64,000 nt of DNA from a candidate division NPL-UPA2 bacterium Unc8 (lineage in GTDB: Bacteria > NPL-UPA2), in contig NDHY01000002.1 in the NCBI GenBank assembly GCA_003574845.1, forward strand, positions 101,075 through 165,074. Reading direction: 5' to 3'. Below are positions 48,623-57,780 of this stretch, piece by piece (within the stretch, counting starts at the first letter, position 1; every line of letters begins with the position of its first letter). The position numbers and the translations under genes are program-made. The notes below the pieces were generated by a model. The model was not told the origin of the DNA and did not search any database. It was given only the letters and a program-made list of their open reading frames with translations.

Positions 48623-49327
48623 CTATTTTTCTCCTTCTTTCCACCGCGCGAGCTCCTTTTCTACTTCATCAATGTGCCGCTGGAGCTTTTCCAATCTTTC
48701 AGTAAGCGGGTCAGGAAGGCTGGTAATCCTTCCTGGAATACCAACGACTGTGGAGTTTTGAGGAACAGATTTGATAATAACGGCGTTAGCACCGATATTA
48801 ACATTATCACTAATTATAATATTCCCGAGAACCTTTGCCCCTGCCCCCACGACGACATTATTGCCTAATGTAGGGTGGCGCTTTTCCCTTTTTTTTCCTG
48901 TTCCTCCCAGGGTTACCCCCTGAAACAGTGTCACATTCTCTCCGATCTCAGCTGTCTCGCCAATGACAACTCCCATCCCATGGTCAATGAAGAGCCCTCT
49001 TCCTATCTTTGCTGCCGGGTGAATCTCAATTCCGGTCGCCTGCCGCGCAATCCGGGATACCAATTGAGGCAAAAATGGAACCCTCCAGAGAAGAAGCCTA
49101 TGGCTAATACGATGAAGGACAATTGCCTGAAGCCCCGGATAAGTAAGTAGGATACTCATATAACTTACAGCCGCCGGGTCGCGCTGGAAGCAGGCATCAA
49201 TCTCAACCTTAAAAAGTACGCTAATTAGCAAAGTCTTGACCAGAAAGATTGCCAACAAGCCTAAAATTATATAGACCAATACTATCATTCCTACCCCCAC
49301 TTTTTTGGCTGATTTTACCAGTTTCAC
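48623..49327 (-). CDS. cysE: Serine O-acetyltransferase
   Basis: DPAAVSYMSILLTYPGLQAIVLHRISH, GIEIHPAAKIGRGLFIDHGMGVVIGETAEIG; true start probably internal (~49288). Confidence 0.92.
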   Translation of the reverse strand: MKLVKSAKKVGVGMIVLVYIILGLLAIFLVKTLLISVLFKVEIDACFQRDPAAVSYMSILLTYPGLQAIVLHRISHRLLLWRVPFLPQLVSRIARQATGIEIHPAAKIGRGLFIDHGMGVVIGETAEIGENVTLFQGVTLGGTGKKREKRHPTLGNNVVVGAGAKVLGNIIISDNVNIGANAVIIKSVPQNSTVVGIPGRITSLPDPLTERLEKLQRHIDEVEKELARWKEGEK

Positions 49328-49398
49328 TATCCCCTGTCAACATTTTCACTTACTCATTTTCACTTACTCCCCTCACTGCATTCGTGCTACAATGTAAT

Positions 49399-50079
49399 AT
49401 GAAAAAAGCAAGCAAGCACTGCACCCGACCGCTATCAGGAAGGAAGCCATTGGAGAATTTGAAGAACACAGACAGTAACACCGCCATAGCAAAAAAGAGA
49501 TTGTCGGAAGAGATTGAAGAGTTGTTAGAGCAACTACCTCTGAAGATAGGAAGCGGCGAGAGAACAATTACCATAGGCGAGTTTATTGAGCACATTTCCT
49601 CCAGAGGATTTGAAGTAGCCCTCCTTCTTTTTTCGCTGCCTGTGGCATTCCCTGCTCCAGCGATTGGGCATGCCACTCTTCTTGGTCCGCTAATTATACT
49701 ATTTGGGGTGCAGATGATTATCGGCAGGGACTCTCTCTGGCTACCACGCTGGATTTGTTTGAGGAGTGTTCCAGTAAAGTTTATTTCTTTTTTGAAGAAG
49801 AAAGGACTGCCTTTCTTAAAAAGGGTAGAAGAGCGACTCGGTAGAGGGAAGAAGTTAGTACTACAAAGAACTCTTCACATTCCCATTGGATTGGTTGTTG
49901 TGGCAATGGGATTAATTATGATGATTCCTATCCCATTTACAAATACTATACCAGCACTTATAGTTTTTATCCTCAGTCTCGGTTTAATTGCCAATAACGA
50001 CCTACTTGTCTTATTCAGTCTTATAGCCGGAGCTTCTCTGCCAATCTTCTTTCTGATAATTATCACCTTTATTATTTAG
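49399..50079 (+). CDS. Exopolysaccharide synthesis ExoD family protein
   Basis: ITIGEFIEHISSRGFEVALLLFSLPVAFPAPAIGHATLLGPLIILFGVQMIIGRDSLWLP. Confidence 0.85.
   Translation: MKKASKHCTRPLSGRKPLENLKNTDSNTAIAKKRLSEEIEELLEQLPLKIGSGERTITIGEFIEHISSRGFEVALLLFSLPVAFPAPAIGHATLLGPLIILFGVQMIIGRDSLWLPRWICLRSVPVKFISFLKKKGLPFLKRVEERLGRGKKLVLQRTLHIPIGLVVVAMGLIMMIPIPFTNTIPALIVFILSLGLIANNDLLVLFSLIAGASLPIFFLIIITFII
49413..49463 (+). repeat. Degenerate attC-like relic
   Basis: aagcactgcacccgaccgctatc and ccattggagaatttgaag resemble attC-B ggcactgcagctgaccgctattc and ccactggtgagcttgagc. Confidence 0.45.
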
Positions 50080-50122
50080 AAATCTAATTCAGAAACTGTA
50101 GCAACAAGCAGGCGAACCTCAG

Positions 50123-51139
50123 ATGGAAACAAAAAAGTTTGATTATTCACTCCCGAAAGAGCTAATCGCCCAAACGCCACTTGAGCCCAGAGATTCTTCC
50201 AGGTTGTTAGTGCTTGAGAGAAAAAAGAGAAGGATAGGAAACGATGCCTTCAGGAATGTTATAAATTATTTAAGCCCCGGCGATGTTCTGGTGCTGAATG
50301 ACACCAGAGTTATTCCTGCCCGGCTTCCGGCTCGCAGAGTCAGCGGAGGAAAAGCAGAGATATTCCTGTTGAAGAAATTAAGAGGAGCCAGATGGGAGGC
50401 TTTGGTGAAGCCCGGGGCTAAATTGCCTCCAGGTGCGGAAGTCATCATCAGAGAAGGCATAAATGTTAAAATATTAGAAGAATCAGATGATGGGCACAGA
50501 ATCATAGAATTTCTTCCCCCCGGCACAGGAGAACTTGCCTTGAAAGAGTTCGGACAAATTCCCCTTCCGCCATACATAAAGAAGCCCATTTCCGACCCGG
50601 ATAGATATCAGACAATATATGCCGAAAAAAATGGTTCGGTAGCCGCTCCTACCGCAGCGCTGCATTTTACATCAACATTGCTGAAGCAAATAGAAGACAA
50701 GGGTATAGTAATTCTCTACCTGACTCTCCACATGGGATTGGGGAGCTTTCAGCCCATCAGGGAAGAAACCGTGGAAGACCACAAGATGCCACCTGAATAC
50801 TATTGTATCCCGGAAATAACAGCCAAAAGAGTAAATCAGGCTAAAAAAAGCGGAAAGAAAATAATCCCCTGCGGCACGGACGTGGTAAGAGCACTGGAAG
50901 CATCAACAAAAAACGAAAGACTTCAGAGCGGCTGTGGCAATACCTCTCTTTTCATCACCAATAATTATAAGTTTAAAATTGTTGATACCTTAATCACCAA
51001 CCTTCATCTCCCCCGCTCTTCCCATTTAGTTTTAGTATCTGCTTTTGCCGGTAGAGATTTTGTCTTAAAGGCTTATCAGTATGCAGTAAATAAGAAATTT
51101 AGATTTTATACCTTTGGCGACGCCACAATAGTAATATGA
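50123..51139 (+). CDS. queA: S-adenosylmethionine:tRNA ribosyltransferase-isomerase
   Basis: FDYSLPKELIAQTPLEPRDSSRLLVL, NDTRVIPARL, TLHMGLGSFQPI, NLHLPRSSHLVLVSAFAG. Confidence 0.97.
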   Translation: METKKFDYSLPKELIAQTPLEPRDSSRLLVLERKKRRIGNDAFRNVINYLSPGDVLVLNDTRVIPARLPARRVSGGKAEIFLLKKLRGARWEALVKPGAKLPPGAEVIIREGINVKILEESDDGHRIIEFLPPGTGELALKEFGQIPLPPYIKKPISDPDRYQTIYAEKNGSVAAPTAALHFTSTLLKQIEDKGIVILYLTLHMGLGSFQPIREETVEDHKMPPEYYCIPEITAKRVNQAKKSGKKIIPCGTDVVRALEASTKNERLQSGCGNTSLFITNNYKFKIVDTLITNLHLPRSSHLVLVSAFAGRDFVLKAYQYAVNKKFRFYTFGDATIVI

Positions 51140-51145
51140 AAAGAA

Positions 51146-51225
51146 GGGGTTCTGGTAAGCGCAGAGCCGATTATGACGCAGGCCACAGGCCGAGTAATAA
51201 GAAAGGCCAAGCGAACCAGAATCCC
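51146..51225. ncRNA. Structured 80-bp repeat, copy 1 (candidate RNA or hairpin element)
   Basis: GGGGTTCTGGT...ACCAGAATCCC closing stem; near-identical core to 57646-57725. Confidence 0.6.
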
Positions 51226-51310
51226 TTGCGAAAAATAGAGTTGACCAGATAACTCTATTTATGTTAGATATTAGATGTTAGAGATTAGACCTAATACCCA
51301 GGAAAAGGTT

Positions 51311-51949
51311 ATGAGAGAAAATGGAGTATTGATTACCCTTGAGGGTACAGAAGGAAGCGGAAAGTCAACTCAGGTAAAACACCTTTCCCATTACTTAGCG
51401 GACAAAGGACTTTCAACGCTAACAACCCTGGAGCCAGGTGGTACCCCTCTTGGGATGAAATTGAGGAGGATTCTTCTCGCCTCAAAGGCAGATGAAATAG
51501 CCCCGCTGCCAGAGCTTTTTCTCTACCTGGCTGAGCGGGCTCAACATGTGTGCGAGGTGATAATACCTGCACTTTCCGAAGGAAAAATTGTTATCTCAGA
51601 CCGATTCCTTGACGCTACCGTAGCCTATCAGGGGTATGGACGCAATCTTGACCTAACCTTAATTGAGAAGCTGAATGAATTAGCCTCTCAGGGAATTAAG
51701 CCTGATTTGACTATCTTGCTTGATATAGAAATTTTATCTGGAATGAAGCGAGCAAAAAGAGGTATGAAAGGAGACAGATTAGAGGAAGAAGGAGATTTTT
51801 TTCATAATCAGGTGCGGGAAGGATACCTGAAGATTGCTGCATTTGAACCTGAGCGGGTAAAGGTTGTTAATGCCAGTGACTCTATGGATAATATCCGGGC
51901 TGCCATAAGAAAACATGTGGATAAACTACTTATAGGCAGGTTCTACTAA
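51311..51949 (+). CDS. tmk: Thymidylate kinase
   Basis: ITLEGTEGSGKSTQVKHLSHYL, TLEPGGTPLG, ISDRFLDATVAYQGYGR. Confidence 0.96.
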   Translation: MRENGVLITLEGTEGSGKSTQVKHLSHYLADKGLSTLTTLEPGGTPLGMKLRRILLASKADEIAPLPELFLYLAERAQHVCEVIIPALSEGKIVISDRFLDATVAYQGYGRNLDLTLIEKLNELASQGIKPDLTILLDIEILSGMKRAKRGMKGDRLEEEGDFFHNQVREGYLKIAAFEPERVKVVNASDSMDNIRAAIRKHVDKLLIGRFY

Positions 51950-51955
51950 AAAGCG

Positions 51956-52978
51956 ATGCCATTTACCGATATTATTGGCCAGAAACAAGTCATAAGGATG
52001 TTGAGAAACTCCCTGAGACAGGCAAGGCTTCCTCATGCTCTGCTCTTTGCCGGACCAGAAGGAGTTGACAGACACCTCACCGCTAAGATATTGGCGCAGG
52101 CAATCAATTGCGAGAGAGAGCATACCGACGCCTGTGGAGATTGCCCATCCTGCTTAAGGATTGAGCGCCATAGTTATCCTGATGTTTCCTGGCTTGAGCC
52201 CTCAGGTGCCTCCCGCCAGATAGGAATAGATAGTATTCGCCAGCTTCGCCACAACATATCACTGAAGTCAGCAGGAAAAGGAAAAGTGTATATAATCTCT
52301 GAAGCTGACCGCATGACCACCGATGCCAGTAATGCGCTCTTAAAAACGCTTGAGGAGCCGCCGGAAAATTCAGTTCTTATTCTCATTACCTCCTCCCCTG
52401 AGCATCTCTTTCCCACGGTGACTTCCAGGTGTCAGATGATGAAATTTTTCCCATTGCGTGGAAAAAAGGTAGAGGAGAAAGTCTGCAAAGAAGAAAGAGC
52501 TAAAATGCTGGGCATCTTAGATATGGCATCATTCGGGGCTACTTCAGGGAAAGCTATTGAGATGGCAGCCCGTGTAATGGAAATAACAGATTGTTTTAAA
52601 AAAGAGATGGAGGGGAAAGCAGCTAAGGAAGTAAGTGACTTAACCGAGGTGCTTGGTGCAACGGCGGTAAAGGAAATTAAAAAGAAATTAACCGCCGATA
52701 TTTCAGGGAAGGTTCGGGCAAAACTTCTGAGAATGTTAGATATTGTCCTCTCCTGGTATCGGGACATTTTTGTCTTGAAAGCAGGCGGAGAGGAGTTTCT
52801 TATCAATCCTGACCGAAGGCGTGAACTTGAGCGAGCAGGGAAATCTTTTTCAACCTCCTCTCTCATAAGGATTATGGAAGAGATAGAGAAGACAAAGGAA
52901 GTTATAGACCGTAATGTCAGCCCCAGGCTGGCGATTGAAGTGATGATGATAAGGATAATAGAGGAACTTAAGCAATGA
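51956..52978 (+). CDS. holB: DNA polymerase III delta' subunit
   Basis: FTDIIGQKQVIRMLRNSLRQARLPHALLFAGPEGV, TTDASNALLKTLEEPPENSVLILIT. Confidence 0.92.
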   Translation: MPFTDIIGQKQVIRMLRNSLRQARLPHALLFAGPEGVDRHLTAKILAQAINCEREHTDACGDCPSCLRIERHSYPDVSWLEPSGASRQIGIDSIRQLRHNISLKSAGKGKVYIISEADRMTTDASNALLKTLEEPPENSVLILITSSPEHLFPTVTSRCQMMKFFPLRGKKVEEKVCKEERAKMLGILDMASFGATSGKAIEMAARVMEITDCFKKEMEGKAAKEVSDLTEVLGATAVKEIKKKLTADISGKVRAKLLRMLDIVLSWYRDIFVLKAGGEEFLINPDRRRELERAGKSFSTSSLIRIMEEIEKTKEVIDRNVSPRLAIEVMMIRIIEELKQ

Positions 52979-53781
52979 CTATGGCGATAAAAGTTGAGAC
53001 GGAAGAGGGGATAATCCTTTGCCTTAAATCAGAATGGCTTAAACTTAGTCCTGGTGATGAGATAATTATTATAGGGGAAAGAGGAGAAGAAGTCGGGAAG
53101 GTCCTTCCTTACCCCGAGATGCCAATCACCACACAGTTTAGGCAAAGAAAGGTTTTAAAAGAAATAAAGAGGAAGATGACAGAGAATGACAGAGAGAGAA
53201 GAGAAGAAAACTTAAAAAGAGAAAATGAGATATTTGAAACATGTTTAAAGAAAATAAAGGAAGAAAATATCCTGATAAAACTTATCACTGCCGACTGCTC
53301 ATTTGATGGAAAGATAGTAACGCTTTATTTTACCGCCAAGGAAAGAATGGATTTCCGTGATTTAGTAAGAGACATTGCTTCTTTCTTTAATGTTAAGGTG
53401 GAGATGCGGCAGATCAGCGTCAGAGAGGAGGCGAAACGAATTAGCGGTTGCGGCAGTTGCGGCAGGCCTTTCTGTTGCACTACATTCATCAAAGAATTTG
53501 AGCCAACCACAATTACAATGGCGAAGGAGCAGGGGCTCTCTCTTGACCCGGATAGGGTTTCTGGTCCCTGTGGAAGAATTTTATGCTGCATAGGATACGA
53601 ATATCAGACATACGAGGAAATGAGCAAGAAGTTGCCGCCGAAGGGGTCCAGAGTAACAATGGGAAAGGTAAGCGGAAAGGTTGTTGGTATTAATCCGCTC
53701 CGGCAAACGGTAACCCTTGACCTTGGAGATGGGCAAAAAACTGACGTTCCAATAACTAATCTTGAGGTGAAGTTAGATTAG
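52975..53781 (+). CDS. ricT: PSP1 domain / RicT family protein
   Basis: SGCGSCGRPFCC, KEQGLSLDPDRVSGPCGRILCCIGYEY. Confidence 0.94.
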   Translation: MTMAIKVETEEGIILCLKSEWLKLSPGDEIIIIGERGEEVGKVLPYPEMPITTQFRQRKVLKEIKRKMTENDRERREENLKRENEIFETCLKKIKEENILIKLITADCSFDGKIVTLYFTAKERMDFRDLVRDIASFFNVKVEMRQISVREEAKRISGCGSCGRPFCCTTFIKEFEPTTITMAKEQGLSLDPDRVSGPCGRILCCIGYEYQTYEEMSKKLPPKGSRVTMGKVSGKVVGINPLRQTVTLDLGDGQKTDVPITNLEVKLD

Positions 53782-54169
53782 GATATGTTGCCCTTACAGT
53801 GATACTAATCCCCCCACGTGGACGAAATTCCCCGCTTACTTCTGCTCTGCGCGGCGAGGATGCTTTAATAACGGCATCAAGGATTTTATTTACAGCGTCT
53901 TCGTTAAAAATCCCGACACTACGAAAAGAAAAAAGGTAAAGCTTAAGAGACTTTGCCTCAAGACATTTCTTATCAGGGATGTATCTTATCGTTATTGTGC
54001 CGAAGTCCGGTTGGGCTGTCTCAGGACAGATAGAGGTGAACTCAGGGCAGTGAAACGTTATCCAGTAATCCCGCTTTGAATACTTATTTACAAATGTCTC
54101 CAGAGACGCTTCATCCGGTGAAGAAGGATACCCTCTTATTTTTTTGCCTAAAAAAGTCAGCTTATTCAT
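53756..54169 (-). CDS. queF: preQ0 reductase (NADPH-dependent 7-cyano-7-deazaguanine reductase)
   Basis: FHCPEFTSICPETAQPDFGTITIRYIPDKKCLEAKSLKLYLFSFR. Confidence 0.95.
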   Translation of the reverse strand: MNKLTFLGKKIRGYPSSPDEASLETFVNKYSKRDYWITFHCPEFTSICPETAQPDFGTITIRYIPDKKCLEAKSLKLYLFSFRSVGIFNEDAVNKILDAVIKASSPRRAEVSGEFRPRGGISITVRATYPNLTSPQD

Positions 54170-54209
54170 ACTAACAGTCTTCAGTTCACAGTTTACAGTT
54201 TACAGTTTA

Positions 54210-54240
54210 CCTGTCTGCGTGCAACCGCACAGGCAGGCAG
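54210..54240. repeat. Palindromic repeat CCTGTCTGC...GCACAGGCAGG, intergenic copy
   Basis: cctgtctgcgtgcaaccgcacaggcaggcag; related to the in-CDS copy at 2148-2179. Confidence 0.7.
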
Positions 54241-54284
54241 TTCTGACTTCTGACTTCCAATCACCATTCACCAATCACCATTCA

Positions 54285-54974
54285 CTATTCACTATTTACC
54301 AGGGGGTCAGAAATTCCCGCTTCCCTGAATCCCTTGCGGCGCAGACTGCAGCTATCACAACAACCGCAGACGCCTCCATCCGCACGAGGGTCGTAACAGC
54401 TCCAGGTAAGAGAATAATCAACTCCAAGAGACAGTCCCTTTTTGATGATCTCTCCACGGGAAAGATTAATAAGTGGAGAGTGAATTCTAATTTTTTCCTT
54501 CCCCACTCCCATTTTTGTTCCAAGATTTGCAGTTTTTTCAAATGATTCAATAAACTCCGGTCGGCAATCTGGATAGCCGCTGTAATCAACAGCACTCACC
54601 CCGATGAAAATTTCACCTGTTCCAAGTGCTTCTGCCCATGCCACGGCACAGGAGAGAAAAATGACGTTGCGGGCAGGGACATAAGTTAACGGAATCTCTT
54701 CTTTCATCTCCTGCGGAGAGCGGTTATGAGGAATTGCCAGCTCTTTATCCGTTAGTGAGGAGCCGCCAATTGTCTCCAGACCAAGTCTTAGCACTTTGTG
54801 CTCTTTAACACCTATCTGGTGGGAAATTTTCTCTGCCGCTGTTATTTCGCGCAGATGTCTTTGCCCGTAATTAAAGGTCATCGCATAAAGCTCAAACCCT
54901 TCACTCTTAGCTATGGCAAGGGTAGTCGCTGAATCAAGCCCTCCACTTAAAAGAATAACTGCTTTCTTACTCAT
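54285..54974 (-). CDS. queC: 7-cyano-7-deazaguanine synthase
   Basis: VILLSGGLDSATTLAIA, YVPARNVIFLSCAVAWAE, TWSCYDPRADGGVCGCCDSCSLRRKGF. Confidence 0.96.
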   Translation of the reverse strand: MSKKAVILLSGGLDSATTLAIAKSEGFELYAMTFNYGQRHLREITAAEKISHQIGVKEHKVLRLGLETIGGSSLTDKELAIPHNRSPQEMKEEIPLTYVPARNVIFLSCAVAWAEALGTGEIFIGVSAVDYSGYPDCRPEFIESFEKTANLGTKMGVGKEKIRIHSPLINLSRGEIIKKGLSLGVDYSLTWSCYDPRADGGVCGCCDSCSLRRKGFREAGISDPLVNSE

Positions 54975-55074
54975 CGTATTATAATTTTTACCACACTTTT
55001 TTGATTATACTACAAATAGGTAGTAATGCAAAAAAGATTTCCTGTTTTTATTAACGCAATGTATAATAGTTATT

Positions 55075-56919
55075 ATGAAACACGGATTAAAAAAAGAGCT
55101 TACATTATTAGATATCTTCTGCGCGACGGCGGGCGCAATGATAAGTTCAGGGCTATTTATCCTGCCAGGATTAGCTTTTGCTCAAGCAGGCCCAGCAATT
55201 ATTCTGTCATATATAATAGCGGGAATTCTTTGTCTCCCTGCCCTTTTAAGTACGGCGGAATTAATTACCGCTATGCCTAAAGCTGGAGGAAACTATTTTT
55301 ACATTATGAGAGGCTTTGGGCCTCTTTTAGGAACGGTAGTCGGTTTTTCTGCATGGCTTTCTTCGAGCCTAAAGGGGGCATTTGCTCTAATCGGTATGGG
55401 TGCCTACTTAATCTTGCTCACTGATTTGTCATTGGAAGTCATTGCTCTCATTTGCTGTATATTTTTTATTATCCTGAATTTAATCGGCATAAAAGAAGCG
55501 GGAAGATTTCAGGTATTTTTAGTCTTAGGGTTTCTGAGTACACTTTTGGTCTATATCGTTTGGGGGACAAAAACAGTTAATCCTGAAAATTTCTCGCCTT
55601 TTTTTGCTAAAGGATTAGATTCTGTGTTTACCATGACAAGTTTTGTTTTTATCTCTTACGGAGGTTTGATCGAAGTGACCACCTTAGCTGAGGAGACAAA
55701 AAATCCAGGAAGAGATTTTCCCTTAGGTATGATTCTTTCTCTTATTGTAGTCTCTATTGTGTATGCTTTAGTTATTTTTGTAACCATAGGGGTTTTGAAT
55801 CCGGAAAACCTGGGAGTGTCCCTTACTCCTATATCTGATGGAGCAGGAGTTTTTGGGGGCAATACTTTGAAAATAATAATAGGCGTAGGTGCATTCTTAG
55901 CCTTTATTTCTACTGCTAATTCAGGGATTATGACTGCCTCAAGATACCCTTTAGCAATGAGCCGGGATAAACTTTTACCTCCAGGTTTTCAAAAAATAAG
56001 TTCTAAGTTTAAGACCCCATATACTGCTATTCTTTTTACCGGCTTCTTTATGATTACGGCTATTTTATTTTTGAGGCTTGAATTATTAGTAAAAGTTGCC
56101 TCAGGTGTATTGATTTTACTCTATATCTTTGCCAATCTGACTCTTATTTTATTTAGAGAAAGTAAGATCTCAAGTTATCAACCAAAATTCCATTCTCCTT
56201 TCTATCCTTATCTCCAGGTCTTAGGGATATCAGGAGGGCTTTTTCTGTTGATGGGAATGGGAATGCTTATTATTTTCTTAACTACAGTTTTTCTTCTGTT
56301 AGGATTTATCTGGTATAAAGCCTATGCACAAAAAAGAGCGAGTCAGGATTCAGCTCTTATATATGTTTTAGAAAGACTGGTAGCCAGAGATAAAGAGCTA
56401 ACCTCGGATAATCTTCTTACCGAATTAAAGGACATCGTTATTGAAAGAGACGAAGTTATAAGGGATAAATTCCATAAACTTATTGAAGAAAGTAAAGTTT
56501 TAGATATAGAGGAGCCCCTTAAAATGGAGGATTTCTTTAAAGAGGTCTCAGATATTTTGGGAAAAGACCTGAACTTAGAGCCCAGGGAGCTACTAAAGAA
56601 ATTTATGAAGAGAGAAGAAGAATCCAGTACAGTAATCCGTAAGGGGTTAGCCATTCCTCATATTGTTGTTGATGGCAGGAATGTCTTTAAAGTTCTTCTG
56701 GCAAGAGCAAAAACAGGCATTATTTTACCCGGTGATAAATTAGTGCATATTATATTTGTTATTGTAGGCTCCCACGATGAGCGCAACCTGCACCTGAAGG
56801 TTTTAGCTTCCATGGCCCAGATTGCCCAATGCCCTGAATTTGATGAGAAGTGGTCCAGGGCAAGGAGCGCAGAAGAACTAAGAAACATTATTCTTCTAAC
56901 TGAAAGAAGAAAAGACTAA
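55075..56919 (+). CDS. APC family amino acid permease with C-terminal PTS EIIA-type domain
   Basis: N-term SSGLFILPGLAFAQAGPAIILSY permease; C-term KGLAIPHIVVDGRNVFKVLLARAKTGI EIIA-like. Confidence 0.85.
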   Translation: MKHGLKKELTLLDIFCATAGAMISSGLFILPGLAFAQAGPAIILSYIIAGILCLPALLSTAELITAMPKAGGNYFYIMRGFGPLLGTVVGFSAWLSSSLKGAFALIGMGAYLILLTDLSLEVIALICCIFFIILNLIGIKEAGRFQVFLVLGFLSTLLVYIVWGTKTVNPENFSPFFAKGLDSVFTMTSFVFISYGGLIEVTTLAEETKNPGRDFPLGMILSLIVVSIVYALVIFVTIGVLNPENLGVSLTPISDGAGVFGGNTLKIIIGVGAFLAFISTANSGIMTASRYPLAMSRDKLLPPGFQKISSKFKTPYTAILFTGFFMITAILFLRLELLVKVASGVLILLYIFANLTLILFRESKISSYQPKFHSPFYPYLQVLGISGGLFLLMGMGMLIIFLTTVFLLLGFIWYKAYAQKRASQDSALIYVLERLVARDKELTSDNLLTELKDIVIERDEVIRDKFHKLIEESKVLDIEEPLKMEDFFKEVSDILGKDLNLEPRELLKKFMKREEESSTVIRKGLAIPHIVVDGRNVFKVLLARAKTGIILPGDKLVHIIFVIVGSHDERNLHLKVLASMAQIAQCPEFDEKWSRARSAEELRNIILLTERRKD

Positions 56920-57557
56920 AGTTGAGCCGTTTCAGTCGGACTATTGGAATTTTGTGGATTGGGTTGGCTAATTTCAAAATCGCTGGCATTGTCATTAGTA
57001 TCCCAGCCATTACCCTGACCACGAATAACTCCCCGGTCATTACTCTTACGTTCCAGGCTTTTGCCTTTAGGGGCGTCCATGGCCGGCTTTCCTTCACCTG
57101 CCCCGGACGGACCATCTTTATGCATGCCATATTGCAAGCCGTCAATAATATCGCCGTTAGCATCCTTTAGTACAATGCCATCGCCGGGTCCGTTTTGCCA
57201 GTCTACTTTTGTCAATCTAATCAGGTCAGGGATTACTTCCTCACCGCCCCAGTCAGCAGAATTTAACGGACTTTTCTCTCCAATCAGAAAGTATCCACCT
57301 GGAGCTATTGAGGTATCCTCCGGAATAGTTACCGTACTTTGCAATTTTCCTGTCTGATTATAATGCGTTAACTTCCATCCTGAAATGTCCACCGCGGCTT
57401 TAGTGGGATTATAAAGTTCTACAAATTCATTATTATCGCCTCCATCTTCATCATAGAAAAACTCACTAATCACCACATAATCGGCCACACTTGCCTCTAC
57501 CACACTCGCCAGACCGACCATCATTACAATCAAAAACCCCGCTAACAACTTGAGCAT
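56916..57557 (-). CDS. Lamin-tail domain (LTD) exported protein
   Basis: Signal peptide; DYVVISEFFYDEDGGDNNEFVELYNPTKAAVDISGWKLT. Confidence 0.85.
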   Translation of the reverse strand: MLKLLAGFLIVMMVGLASVVEASVADYVVISEFFYDEDGGDNNEFVELYNPTKAAVDISGWKLTHYNQTGKLQSTVTIPEDTSIAPGGYFLIGEKSPLNSADWGGEEVIPDLIRLTKVDWQNGPGDGIVLKDANGDIIDGLQYGMHKDGPSGAGEGKPAMDAPKGKSLERKSNDRGVIRGQGNGWDTNDNASDFEISQPNPQNSNSPTETAQL

Positions 57558-57645
57558 CTCCTCTCCCTCTTCTTAACAGTCCACAGTCGACAGTCTAACA
57601 GCCTACACCTTCAGCTTTTAGCCTACAGCCTATCTATTGAAGTAA

Positions 57646-57725
57646 GGGGCTCTGGTGAGCGCAGAGCCGATTATGACGCAGGCCACAGGCCGAGTAATAA
57701 GAAAGGCCAAGTAAGCCAGAGCCCC
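57646..57725. ncRNA. Structured 80-bp repeat, copy 2
   Basis: GGGGCTCTGGT...GCCAGAGCCCC closing stem with compensatory differences from copy 1. Confidence 0.6.
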
Positions 57726-57780
57726 TTGCGAAAAATAGACTTGACCCCCGATCCCTTGCTTTGTGCCTTTGTGCCTTTGA

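Noticed and set aside
54180-54300. Tandem heptamer tracts considered as a CRISPR array
   Set aside because: Units are ~7 nt with no unique spacers and no cas genes nearby.
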